Shown piece by piece: positions 1-13,800 of a stretch of DNA of 64,000 bases (positions are counted from its first letter, which is position 1; each line of letters begins with the position of its first letter). This stretch comes from Branchiostoma floridae (Eukaryota > Chordata > Leptocardii > Amphioxiformes > Branchiostomatidae): the NCBI RefSeq assembly GCF_000003815.2, contig NC_049980.1, positions 24,487,808 through 24,551,807 on the forward strand, in the 5' to 3' direction. The translations under genes and the position numbers were made by a program. The notes under the pieces were generated by a model that did not search any database, was not told the origin of the DNA, and worked only from the letters and a program-made list of their open reading frames with translations.

Positions 1-3000
1 GATAGCACTGAACATTGCTGTATCCATTTTGATATGCAACTGACCCCACATAGTACGAGAGATCAGTTGTTTGTAGTATTGGTTGCAGTTTTCTTGCAGA
101 TTGTCCTTTTTTATTTACAAGAAACAGTGGAAAATATCACTACCGATGTTGATGTTGACATTCTTAAGAATCCAGCTTTTAAACAGAAATCTGGTAGCAA
201 CAGCCTCTCTTCTTATTGTTAACTTTTCTCACCAAGCAGGGTCTACATTGTATTTTGAATTTTAAAAGCTACTCGTATCCATATTTTTGACGTTGATTTT
301 CATTTTCTACATGAATTATGATGTTGGTTGCTTTATTCTCTACATAAATGTGACCATATTTGCACTTGCACCTGTCTGCACTGTAACTAGTATTGAGTGC
401 ACTACTACTAGTACTAGCAGCATATTTTTAAAGTAAAGTATACAGTTTTTAAATGTACTGTATTGTATAGTATAGTATATCCGTGCACTTGTTTATTTTT
501 TGTACAGTCAAACATGTTGTTGCTGTGCTAGTAGCATTAATTGTTGGCTCTAAAGATGCAGTTGTGTATTGCTGTAGCATTTTGCCCATGCTGCCTTTTG
601 TACAATAGGGACCATTTACATTTACAAAGATGCAGTATATCTCCCAATCTCCCCCAACACTGAGACCATATAGACCACAGGAACAACACTGTTTACTGAT
701 GTCCCATATATTAAAACTCTAAAACAGACTGCAACTGTTTGTTTTCCCAGGGAAACAGAATTGCTGTAAAGTCATGCTATTTAACAAGCTTTACATGTCA
801 CTGAAATGCTACCTCCCCTAGTTACCTTACCAATTTTGTTTCTTCGTCCCAAGACTTGCCTTTAATATTTCTACCAATGTCAGTTTTATATTTTTTTCTT
901 TATATGTCTTAGATATTGTGTCCTTAGACTATATTCAATGGAATCAACATGAATGTAATTCATTGTACCTTATATGGAAACTAAAACCACCACCTAGCAA
1001 ATTACACATAAGTTACTGAAAAACTCTTATTTTCAAGTTCTGTCGCCAGAAACAATTTGTACTGGCAACAAATGATGTTCTTGTAACACTAGGCACAGTG
1101 TGCAAAGATTACTGTGGCCAGTTGTGTAGAACAGATGAAAGTCACATGTACCCTTGGTGATGCCAAACTCCACTAAACTGATGGGAACATCACATGGTGG
1201 AGGTTGGGTGGTGACTGAGGGCATGGAAGACCCATGACTGGTCTGAAGCGATCAGTGCGTCAATGCATATCATTTACCCATCAAAGTGCAACTCACCATT
1301 TACCAATAACTTGTAACATTATGTATATCTTCAAACATTAAAATGTGAAATGAATGTTTGATAAATGTTCAGCCATTATGATGGTTGATAATTATAGCTA
1401 TGTAATAATCATTGTAGTAATGTACATGTAGTGTTTTATGTTTTGCAGTTACTGTATTTAGTATAATTGTGGCAATAGAAACCACTATTGTGTAGCCTCA
1501 ATTTTATTGTTATTCCAAAAAAATAGATATTCCATGTAATAAACATCTAACAAGTTTATGCATTGTTTCTCTCATAATTGTGCCTGTGATACTGCCCTTT
1601 CTCCCCTCCCAATCTATTATGTGTAAGGTTACTAGCCAATTATCACCCTATTTATTGAAATGTCATGAAATTTATCTTGAGAAGGCACAGATAAAGCTAA
1701 ATAATATCCCATGGGGGAAATATCTGCTCTTCTTAAAAGAAAATACATGGTCTGTAACTTTGCCTGTTGAACACCATGCAAGCATATACTCATATTTAGG
1801 TCTATGATGAAGAATTGTGCTAGTGTTACCCACAATCATCCATTATCTCATATGACAAAAGGATGCCAACAACTGAGCAACAACACATACAAAACACACG
1901 TCATGTAACTTTATGGCTGATTTATTTCCTTTGCTTTTTTTCATACAAGGAATGTTTTAAGAGCACTGCACTTTCCCTCTAAGTTAAGCATAACAGTATC
2001 AATACTGAATAAAACATCACTGAATAGTTTATCTACATGTATGTCACATAACCGTGAAAAGTGACTAAATACAAGAAACTCATTGCAGACTTGTCTCAGA
2101 ATCCCAAACATACATTCACTTTGATTCATACTCATAGACAGTGGATACAACTTGAAAAATACTAGTATTGGAAACTTTCGCTAAAACCAAGCAAAATAAT
2201 AATAAAACTTAAATGAGGGCCTAGCCACACACTTGTCCCACTCCTGTTAGTTCATCTTTAAATTGCCTTCAGCCATGTGCATTTACCCTGTGAAAAGTAC
2301 TCAAAGAGTATTTGTCACTTCATCTATGCAATAATCATAAAATAATATGAATTCGCAGTGTCCACTGCTGAACACTTAGACATTTGGTTAAATGAAATGG
2401 GGACCTGTTTTAACCTCTCCCAATATTCTACGCCCTGCTTCAAAATTATTTTGTATGGGGACACCGTGGATGGTGTCAGGGTTAGGTGCTCCAGCCTAAT
2501 ACCACATGGTATGGGTGTTTACTTTTTAACAAGTTTTTGTTAGTTATTACATTGCATTGATTCAGCAAGCCACCTTACAGACATCAGATAAAACCAAATA
2601 AACAATACAAGGCATCTCACCACCCCCGTTTTGACAAGAACTACACACCAAGGTACATTTAAAACTTCTAAATGATTTGAACTTAACATAGCGTTTCTGA
2701 GGTCTAACATTTGCTTAATATCAGTCTCATATCGTCTATCCATCAAGGTTCTAAATAGGCATTCATAGGTATACATGTTAATATTTCATTCTGCTGAAAA
2801 TATCCTCTGCTTTTCATCAACACACAGCATTCTTTTCTGCATAGAACATTTGGGGACACTTTATACTGGATTGGCCCTAGTTAAAGCATTAAAATCCATG
2901 TAAACAGTTTGGCTAGTCTATAGTGCTAACATATTACAATCATTTCATGTACCATGCATCAAACAGACCCATATTTCTCCCACATTCCACTTTAAAACAT

Positions 3001-3629
3001 CACCTTTCTTACAATGTCTGAATGTTCAAGTTTCTCAGAGATTATAATAAGCCACTGTTTGACATAAACAAATTCATGTATTCTATCAATGGTGCAAATA
3101 ATGTCCATGTGTACCAAGACAAGGGAATTATACTTTGTACACTTCATAACCTCTCGCTATGTAAATACACATAAATGGGTTAAAGCTGATCTATCCTTCT
3201 TAATACCCACTCACCTTTTCAATATAACATTTTGTGAATGTATTTCATTTTGTATTTGTCATTTATTGAATACATACATGTACATGTACAGCACAACCAA
3301 AAATGCCTGTCTGGGACAGTTTAAGCTCCAATGCTTACAATACTTTATTGCCATAAGGTTTTAAAATACTTGGTAGAACCTTTGGTTTCTTTATTTTGAC
3401 TCCAAGAGACTTCTTATCCACTGTAGGCCACCAAAAATAGAGTTTGAAAAGTTAAACATACATGATGTACACGTACATACCAGTACTGTCTTCACTCACA
3501 ACCTCATACTATTATTACCCTGCACAGTACAGCCCAGCTACAGAAAGGACGTTACAAGCATTTAAAATAAAACTCAGTAACAAACACAGACTTCAGGAAA
3601 AGGACAAGAAGTTGCCCTGCCCTGCACAT
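1..3629. other. Non-coding region downstream of L3MBTL
   Basis: No coding exon could be supported on either strand; the short open frames lack splice sites and protein-like composition. The stretch is AT-rich. Minus-strand AATAAA signals (TTTATT on plus) at 3390-3395 and 3344-3349 lie about 240-290 nt after the L3MBTL stop and are the best candidates for its polyadenylation site. A plus-strand AATAAA at 1538-1543 could end a transcript entering from the left, which would then converge on L3MBTL. Both are inferences from hexamers only. Confidence 0.4.
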
Positions 3630-4893
3630 CTATGCAGGAGCGCCCTCGTTCATGTTCTCATTCTTCAGGATGAGGATAGAGTTGTATATCTTGACGGCAG
3701 GGCCGAGCTTGATGTTCATGATCTTCACTATGTCTGCTTGGTTCAGAAGCAGGAAGGCCTCTCCATCAATTTGCTGAAAGGAAAAGTGTAGAATTTACTA
3801 GAACTCAGTAGCTTAGGTAACTCAAACCGGAACATGACACTGCTCAACATGGATTTCCTTTCTCCCCTTGAAATTGGTAAGAGATAATTGGTTCTGTCTG
3901 TAAATGTATGCAGCACTGCTCGTTACCTCATTTCTTAAACTATAGCAAACTTTCCCCGCATACTTGTGTATGTACATCTACATACACCTTACGTCTAACT
4001 GCAACTTTGCTTTCTTCTTATCATTATGTCTTCATACTCTTCTGTTCACTTCACCTTCCAGTGCACATTTCTAAAGTATTCTCTTTAACCCACTCAGTAG
4101 TCCTTCTCGCATCCACATTCTATTTGGCAAAACTTTCACCTACCCCCCTCCAACTAGTCCTGCACCTCCTTACCTCGTCCTTGAAGACGTTGCCCATCTC
4201 CTCACAGCCTGGAAGTGTCTTCACGAAGTCTGCCACCTGCTCAATGGTCCACTTGGAGATGTCGCTGCCCTTCAGGCTGGCGACGCCCGGCAGCAGCTTG
4301 ACGTGCTGATCCCAGCAGAGGGGGAGCTCCTTGGCTGGATAGGGCGTCATGGCGGACATGAACACCGACTGGTGCACCGTGTGCTGCAGGCTGTTCTCTG
4401 AGTCTGGCAAAATGTGGTGGATTTCTTCATAAATTATGGGCAAATTCGTCTAACAACATTCTGTGGCACAGCAAGAAATTTTCACATCCATGACCTTTAT
4501 CACCTGGATAGTATTACTGTAAGTTGAGTAACATGTATTCAAATTCTACAAAGAATGCTCATTCAAAACTCTTGTAACATGTAAAAACATACCTTTGGCC
4601 TTCTTGTCTACCTTGTCAGGAGAGCTACTGGAAAGTCTTCTGAATCTTCCTGCATTTATTATTCTGTTATCAAAACAGAAGCACAGAGGGTTGTGTTCAG
4701 GTATAAGGTAATTTGAATAGAAATCACAAAAAGTTGGCATTTACGTTAAACATCATTGTCATGTATATAAAAAAATGCAATGTTTCAGGAAACTTGCATG
4801 AATAGTATCACAATTCTGCTTGCTGTGCTTTATTTCATTTGATGTATCAACTGCCATTCACTTACTTTCTTCTGCCTCTGCCTCTCCCAACAC
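3630..4893 (-). other. L3MBTL: L3MBTL basic linker and C-terminal SAM domain
   Basis: The short exons 4893-4866 and 4649-4593 encode an acidic-then-basic linker (EAEAEERRFRRLSSSSPDK). Exon 4403-4174 carries the conserved HQSVFMSAM and LCWDQHVKLLPGVASL segments, then the first SAM half (ISKWTIEQVADFVKTLPGCE). Exon 3773-3630 carries the second half (DGEAFLLLNQADIVKIMNIK, then LGPAVKIYNSILILK) and the TAG stop. SAM domains mediate self-association or Polycomb-group pairing. The first SAM half ends at a phase-0 intron (KDE|QID). Confidence 0.94.
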
Positions 4894-7800
4894 CTACAAA
4901 TGAGACAAACCGAAAAGGTAAATATACATTGCANNNNNNNNNNNNNNNNNNNNNNNNNNNNNNNNNNNNNNNNNNNNNNNNNNNNNNNNNNNNNNNNNNN
5001 NNNNNNNNNNNNNNNNNNNNNNNNNNNNNNNNNNNNNNNNNNNNNNNNNNNNNNNNNNNNNNNNNNNNNNNNNNNNNNNNNNNNNNNNNNNNNNNNNNNN
5101 NNNNNNNNNNNNNNNNNNNNNNNNNNNNNNNNNNNNNNNNNNNNNNNNNNNNNNNNNNNNNNNNNNNNNNNNNNNNNNNNNNNNNNNNNNNNNNNAGTGT
5201 ACTTCCCGGTCACATGACCTGAGCCATCACACCCAGGGGTGGGACATTTCCTGGTGCAGACACAGAGAGGAACGAGGTTGAAGAGTATGAGTTACATTTC
5301 CTCACATTTCTGTCAAAGATAACTAACAAACACTGTATAGCATACTGTACAGCAACAGCAGAGACATCTCGTGTTAAGTATTTTCTATCCCTTGACATAT
5401 GATGGGAATTTTCTGTCCCTATCCCAGGTGCCATTACCCTGTAAGGTCTTATAATCAAAGTATTTTCTATGCTTTTTTTCCATCTGTCTCTTTCAGATAT
5501 CTTATATCAAAGGTGCAAGACTCTCCCATACAAAAAATTTGTTACATTTCCTTTGGAGGACCCTCTTACAAACAACACCGGTTCAGTACTTGAATTTATA
5601 TCAGTATAGAGTGTAGTGTTTAGTCCATGTGTTAGTGTTACTGACTTTTCCCCAGGTGATCTCTCGGCTTGTGAGTCTCTCTCATCAGAGGTGGACTTGG
5701 ACCCTCTGCCTGGACCCAGTCTGTCCTGCAGGGCCGACTCCTTGTTCATGTTCAGCTGGGAGTACGGGCACCCAAAGGAACTGAAATGATGAAAAAAAAG
5801 TATGAAGACAATCATTGTTGTCAGAACCAATCTTCAATTCAAATGATCAACACTTCAACTACACATGTACATCGTATAAGATTTATTGACCTTCACAAAA
5901 AGCCTCAAAAGATAATTTTGTCATTAAGCTGCAAATAAAATGCATTTAAACAGTACAAAAGAAAAAAATAAAAAAATTCTGATATAAGTAATGGAAAGCA
6001 ATGGATTTCTATCAAATCAAAACAAATGAAAGGTACATAACCTGTGATGTCCAGAATACTTGGGTCCCTTGATGTGACCAATCCCTTTGCAGCCTGGAGT
6101 TGGGCATCCAATTTGCCTGTTGAACACAATGTCATGTTCATGAGTGCCCCCTACTGGCCCATACACAATCTGCAGGCATTGACCAAAGATTAAGCAATGA
6201 TTCTTTTACAGTTACTGGTGCTACACTACATGTATCCATGGACTTTATGAATATGTGATAGAAATAAATGTCTTTAAGTAGTATAGGAAATAAATACTCA
6301 CCCATCTGTATCCAAGTCTGCTGGAGCTGTGAGGAACAAAATGGAACAATACCTGATTACTGAAGTGTATGATAGTCTAATAAGTGTATATAGTCTAAAT
6401 TGTACTAAGTAGTCGCTGATGAGACAAAATCATTTTGTTGTCAAAGATACTATGTGGGTGTACTTATTCCAAAGACAAGCAGCACATTCCCGATCAACGT
6501 CTTTATGTTTGTAAAAGCTTTTTGACAAAATTACACTTCTCCTGCTGTCAAGTACTGCAGAATAGGTCAAACATGTCCCTGTGTTTCATTGTTAAGTTCC
6601 AACAGAAGGGTTCTTACACTCACAAGGTGGGCCCTGTATGGGGTGGCCAGTTTTAGCACACCAGGTGGCAGGGTGCATGTCTGGGCTGTCTGCGTCCTCC
6701 CAGTAGTCATAGATGTCAGCCCAGCCGTCAAAGTGGACCTTAACACGAGCCTCATCAGTGTCGACTATGGTGGCAACACGGATCAGCGAAGGGTTGCGTC
6801 TGTCCACTGCTTCTATTTTGTACCCTTTCAGGAAGCCATGAGTGACTTTCTGCTGGAAACAAAGAATTGCTTTTAAACAAGATAACAGAAAATCATAACC
6901 AAGAAACATCCATCCTTTTTTTGATACTGAAAGAGTGCATACAAGAAACAACTAATGAGACAGATAAGTGTAAATTTCAAACTTCAATATCCATTATTCA
7001 GAACTTGAACATTCTACTTATAGAAACATTCCTGAATTTGAGCAGTAATTCCACTTCAGTACAATCACACTATACATGTACAGTGGAAGCCGCTTAATTG
7101 CACACCCCATTTGACAGTGTATTTCGTGCAATTATCCGAATAGTGCAACAAAGCGAAGTTATTAAGCTGGACCGCACCACCATGGGATTTGGGGATTTCG
7201 TGCAATTATCATCATTACAGGTTGCTCGACTCATATCTTATATCATAAAGCATCCTCATTTGTGTTCAGGAAGACTAATGAACTCTTAGCTCAGCTGAAT
7301 TAATGCAAAAATTACACTGTACAACGTATGTGACTGGTACTAACCGGTTTGAATGCCCGTGCAGGGACAGCCTGAGACTTGGTCTGTGTGAGGTAGTCCT
7401 GCCAGGTGAAGTGCTCGGGTTCTGGGTAATCTAAACAACAAGAAAAACATTTCAGTTTTAGTCTGAGGAAAGCACATTCCTTTAAAGTAACTCAAATAGA
7501 GAAGAATTACATTGACAACGCTTAAATTGTGGTGTACCCTACACATATCAAACTGGAAGCTGCAATTTATTGATCTAATTCTAATATGTGCCTGTACTGA
7601 AATATGAAACTCCCCTCCACTGCAATCATCACAAATAAAGGTTTTGTTTTCCACCTGATCATCAATTAACATAATGTACATGTTAATAAGACTCATCTAA
7701 TTCATCATGAGTGTTATCTGATAGCTTGAGATTGAGACACGTGGATGAACCACTCACCCTTAGGAGGAGTGAGGATGTTCCCGGTTTCCTCGCACCAGCC

Positions 7801-10800
7801 TACGGGGTGGATGTAAGGAGAGTTGGGCTCGCACCAGTAGTCGTACCCGTCGTCCCAGCCGTCAAAGTGCACCAGGAAACGGTTGTCCATGACATCACGC
7901 ACGGTGGCCACACAGATCAGGCTCTGGTTCTTCACATCGACGGCCTCCAGCTTCATGCCAACTCGAAAGCCATGAGAGCTTACATTCTAGTTAGGGAGAA
8001 AATTGAGAAGAAATTGTATCATTCCTATCTCCTGTACTGATTAGCTAGTTGTCCCTCGAACAAAGTTGATGTCCTAACACAAAATTTGACAAATGGAAGC
8101 AACAATCTAACTTTGACATTGCCATTGAGAATACAGGATGTATCTGCTCTTTCTATATATATCTTCAGCCTTTATGAACCTCTGGCCTAAAACATGACCT
8201 TTGGTCACAAAAGTAACATCTTCTTCCTTACAATATCACACTGCTCAGTGCTTCCTCTTTACTTGAAACACTACATACTAGTATACACACCTCATATTTG
8301 TCATAATACTCGTATCTTGGCTTTGAGTTAGCGCTGACCGGGGCTGGGCGGAACAGGTGTTTGGGAGCCGGTTGGGACTTGGTCACCTTCAGGTAGTTGT
8401 TCCAGTTAAAGGTGTCTGGTGTTAAGCCTATGAAGAACATTCACAAATGGTTTGAGTGGTATTGAGAACAACACAAATCATGGAGTTGTGAGCTCCATAC
8501 AGTGAGTGAGAAAACAGATGTAAAAGTATTCTTCTGCACTGAGTGAAAAAAAAGAATTGCAACTTGCAAGGACTGAAAATGGGAGTGGAGCATTTGCTAG
8601 GAATATAATTACCAGTGTTCAGAATGTGTTAGTATGTTATAGATGCAACATGAATAGCCTAAAATGTTCAATCATTTGAACTCTGGCACTTTTCATGCAG
8701 GGCTAACTACAGACATTCAAACTAATTCAATATGCCATGCATCACAACAAGCCACTCACCATTGCCTACGCCAGCCAGCCAAGCAGCAAGAAAAGCAGAA
8801 AGATGAAAACGAAAAAATTAATTGCGCAGAACTGTAACATCACAAGGCACACAAGGTATAAATAAACATTAAAAACAAACAAATTTGTGCAAACCTATAA
8901 TCAGTGAAATCAACCACTAAATGCAAGAATTGCTGGCAGGTCTGTATTAATTGCATGCTAGAAATGCTTGTGCAAAGCCAACAAAACTACATAGATTAGC
9001 AATACACAATCATACACATTTAACCCTCTTGAGTATTTAGAGTACACAAAAAAAAATCACATACATAATTATGTACATGTACTTTGTATTTGAGCCCCTG
9101 GACCTGACTCAACTTACCTTTTGGTACAGACAGCTTGTGGTTAGTTTTCTCACACCAGCCGACAGGTTTGATGTCCACCGAGTCAGCGTTCCTCCAGAAG
9201 TCGTAGCACTCGGAGTACCCGTCGAAGTGCAGACGGATGCGATAACCCTTAATCTCAGCCACACTCAGCACACAGAACACCGAAGGGTGTTTGGGGTCAA
9301 TGCCCTCCAGCTTCATGCCATACTTGAAGCCATTCTTGCCTTGAGGGAAGGGCTGGCAATTTCAATGGGGAGAAGATTGAATTCTCAGTTATAACAAGTT
9401 AACCATGGGAAAGATCTTTTGTACGAACTCTCTTTCAGGTTTGGAACAAAAATTTCTAACAACAAAGTCAGTGGAACAAGTTAACCATGGGAAAGATCTT
9501 TTGTACGAACTCACTTTCAAGTTTGGAACAGAAATTTCAAACAACAAAGTCAGAGGAACAAGTTAACCATGGGAAAGATCTTTTGTATAAACTCACTTTC
9601 AGGTTTGGATCAGAAATTTCTAACAAACCACAAAGTCAGTGGAAGAAGTTAACCATGGGAAAGACCTTTTGTATAAACTCACTTTCAAGTTTGGAACAGA
9701 AATTTCCAACAAATCACAAACAGAAATTTCAAACAACAAAGTCAGAGGAACAAGTTAACCATGGGAAAGATCTTTTGTATAAACTCACTTTCAGGTTTGG
9801 ATCAGAAATTTCTAACAAACCACAAAGTCAGTGGAAGAAGTTAACCATGGGAAAGACCTTTTGTATAAACTCTCTTTCAAGTTTGGAACAGAAATTTCTA
9901 ACTAATCACAAAGTCACTGGAACAAGTTAACCATGGGAAAGATCTTTTTTACAAATTCTTGTTACTGTTCAAGTATCCTACAGTTATGTTTGACTCTCTT
10001 CACAAAGTGTAAGCATTTTCTCAAGACATGCACACTGAATAGACTATGATTTTGCAGGTTTGTGCATGTGACTCACCTCCTTGAAGAGTTTGACAGGAGC
10101 TGCCAAAGCTTTCTCCTGCTCCAGGTAGGTGGCCCAGTTAAAACCCTTTCTTCTTCCTAATATAGAAAATAACGAAATTTCACATGAATCCAAACATGAC
10201 AATTGTGACACTCTACATTTGACTTGAATTTGAAAGTTCAAGGCAAAACAAAAAGAAGGCTAACAAAATTCTAAACTAAAAGATCACAAGCAACATAAAA
10301 TCAGAAAGATTGTGATTAAGTAGAAATATACTGTGAGAAACTGACAAACTAGGTAAATGATACATCGAATATGACAGAATCTGACAGAGCAGTCACCTCA
10401 GATCTACACTCTCATATCTGAGGGCAGTAGCTAGCCAAATAATCATTATCTATCTGTCATTTTTTACTATGTTACTATTGCAGTGATTCCCACACAACTT
10501 TATGAGCTTCTCCAATATCTAGTCCATATTCTTAGTTTGCAGCCGAACATCATCTTTGCTTTAACTTTTCCTGCCTGTAGAGACCCTATCTGCACCATGT
10601 TAACTTCCTTGAGCCAGTTCAAACGTCTCTCTCTTTGACTGACAGCTCTGTCAGACTATTCCACATCACACATGTAGATACCATGTTTGATGACTCTAGG
10701 CTCTTTACCCTCCTCTCCTGCTGCTCCCTCAGGAGACAGCTTGATTGTCATCTTCAGATCACCATGAGGCTTTTCCTGTAAAAACAACAGCAGAGGTAAT

Positions 10801-13800
10801 AGTTAGATCACTGAACTGTAGTACTGCTCCACCTGCCTGAGGATTTTTTTGGCTTGAAAGGACAGCTGGGTGCTTACATTGTTTTAACCCTTTCTGGCAC
10901 TGTTATTGACAGCTGCATTACAATATTGTTTTACCTCTATACCAAAACAGATAACACTATTAGTATTAGGAAGGTAGTCCTATATAGGCTTTTATCAAAA
11001 GCCTTCATCCCTCCCCATAGTTGTAAATCCTTTTCAAGTTTTATGTTCAGTATCTAGCTTCATTTTTTTTCACATATTCTATGAAGATAACCATAATATG
11101 CTATGATTATATGGTTACAATAATATGCTAATTACCTGGTCATCTTCATCCTCTTCAGGAAGCTGAAACTTCTTAAACTTCTTCTTCTTCTTCTTGGCGA
11201 GCATCCTCTGTTTGGCTAGCTGCTCCTGGATGTGTCTGTAGCACAAGGCATGTACATTTTACAGGCATATATCTCCAGGATTAGTCGAGTAATGCAATGC
11301 ATAGGCGAAGTCTTCAGTTTACTACATTTGATCAAGCTTCAACTAAGTTGTGCACACTTACTCTCAGTAGAGCTGTTAAACAGCTACCTTGTTAAAATAA
11401 ATACAACCCTCTTCTGACTTCGTTTTGATCAACTATGCAATACAGAATTCTTTTTCACCATCCCTTTTTTGCTAGGAGCCCTTTTCACCAATTTGATCTT
11501 GCTTTCTTCGTCATGTCACATGCCTAAGTGAAAGTTACAGCTACACAATACTGAATACCCACTTTGGTTGGTGCTGATATCTGCTGGCGTAGATAGCCAC
11601 GCAGGCCTGGCTGCAGAAGCGTCCGGACTTGAGGAACTCCCCCGGCACGCCGTACTTCCCGCAGCACTCGCAGCAGTGGATCCCCTTCATCTGCTCATGG
11701 GGGTCAAACGAGGCCGCAGCGGTGGAGGAGGCCATACTGGTGGTGAAGTCTGTGAAATACATGTACATCCAAGTTGGTGATGACTAACGGACGAAATGGC
11801 AACTTTTTAACTAATGATATTCACCAGGGGAGGAATAATTGCTAAATGTCTTTTTCTTCAATTTTGATTTACATTACTTCCTTAGCTGGAGAAGTACAGA
11901 TGCATGTGTTTGCATGTCTGCCATCCTTGCTTTCAATTTCAGCTACCTGATGGATCATCAATTGTCCCCCAAAACCTAACTTATTATCAGATCAATATTC
12001 ATTGCCTCTTTATCAGAACCATCTGAAATTCCCTGAGGAATACTTACCATTACAACTACTTGCTGAGTCAATAGAGAAATTCAGACCGTAAATTCTGACT
12101 TCAATTTCTGAGAAGACTCGCAAAAAGCATCAGTGAAACACCAGCAAAATATGTCACAAACCTAACATGTCACAAGTCAATCAAGATAAAACTGAAGCAA
12201 ACTAAAGAACCCCCAGCACTGCTCACCAGCTTTCCCCTTGGCCTGTGTGGTTGTGCCAGTAGTAGGGGTGGAGGAGACAGAGGAGGAGGAGGTGGAGGTT
12301 GTAGCGGAGTCCTCGGAACCCAGGCTCCACACAGACTGTTCTCCATCTTCTGTCTCCACTGTACTGATGATCTCCAGTGTTCCAAACTCATTCATCTTAA
12401 ACTGGGGAGGACACAAAGGTCAAGAAACATGTTGGTACAGGTAAGTTACAACTTTATTTCAAGGACCTATACAGATCTCATTAGATCTCACCTAGACCAT
12501 GATTCACAAATCTGGATTCTCCCAGGTATGGGATTTATTTGAGGGGGTGGGGGAGTCATCCCAGTCTGCTGAATCTAGCTCAGAAGGTAGGTTGAACTAG
12601 GCCTGTGCCTGGGTAAATCCAGATTTGCAACATTTGCACAAAATTACCTAATGTTCCATCTAATCTAAAAGTAAAATGGTACCAGTGTAATGTAATGCTC
12701 GATTTTTAAGACCCTAAGTGGAACTGTGATGTCTCTTGACGATTCAGCATTTTAATATGCCCCAATCATCATGTTGTATAAAGACTTCTTTGCTAGAATA
12801 ATACATCGGCTCATACCTTGAGGTTACTCCCAGGTAAGGTTGCTATCCCATCCTTCCATTCCATGGCTGAGATGGGGTCAAAGTCACCTGGAGAAGCATC
12901 AGCTGATTTCTTCTCCTCACCAGCCTGTTCAGCCTGCTGGGTCTGGGCCTGTGCTGTTCCCCCATTGGTCACTGACTCGATGTGAGCCTGGGGCTGTGCC
13001 TTGGCCTGCTGTTGCTGTGTCTCCTGCTGTTGAGGCTGGACTTCCTGCTTTACCACCACCGCTGGCTGCTGCTGGGCTTGCTGTGTTCGTGAATACATTT
13101 ATCATACTTGTGAAACAGTATATACTGGCTTTTTGTCTAATGATAAATGAACATCATCAGCAACAAAACCAAATACAATATGATTATCTTGACCATATTT
13201 TTTCTAAAAGCGTATGCATTTTTTAAACTTTTCAAAATTCAAAAGGTGCTGCAAGTTGTTGCCAAAGTTAGGGTGCATACTTTATTTTAGGTTATTAGAC
13301 AGACGAACGGGAAAAGGACCACAAATAGAGCAAGGTGATGCTTCCGTTATAGGAAGGCTGCGACTGCCAACAATCTCCTTTTATGAGGAGAGTTTTTTTT
13401 TTTTAATATGAAAGAAGAGGAAACTGCGGTAAGTTTCAGATGCATTTCTTAAGGCTTAATGTTAATGAACACTACTACTCTTTGCCACACTGTGACATAG
13501 TGGATAGGATGCAGCCCCAAACGTGACTGGCATCTACCTCTCCTTGCACCTTGTGATGTAGCATCAAGGATGCAGTCCCCAGTGCTACTCACCTGCTGCG
13601 GCTGTGCCTGTGGTTGAGCTGCAGCTGCAGGCTGTTGTACCTGCACCTGTGGCTGGGGAGGCTGCTGTATCTGCACCTGGACTGGTTGTGCCTGCACCTG
13701 CGCCAGCTGCACCTGCACCTGGGTCTGCTGCAGGTGGCCCTGCCCTTGAAGCAGCTGTGGCTGTGCCACCACCTTCTGTGGCTGGCTGACGACAGGAGCT

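Noticed and set aside
1033-1224. 63-codon minus-strand frame
   Set aside because: No homology is recognised and no flanking splice sites are seen; likely chance in UTR-like sequence.
4830-5222. Open frames spanning the first gap
   Set aside because: They run through N and are artefacts; the same holds for frames across 28822-28921 and 56841-57337.
9487-9930. 147-codon plus-strand open frame
   Set aside because: It runs through the minisatellite inside an L3MBTL intron; its periodic peptide reflects the repeat, not a protein.
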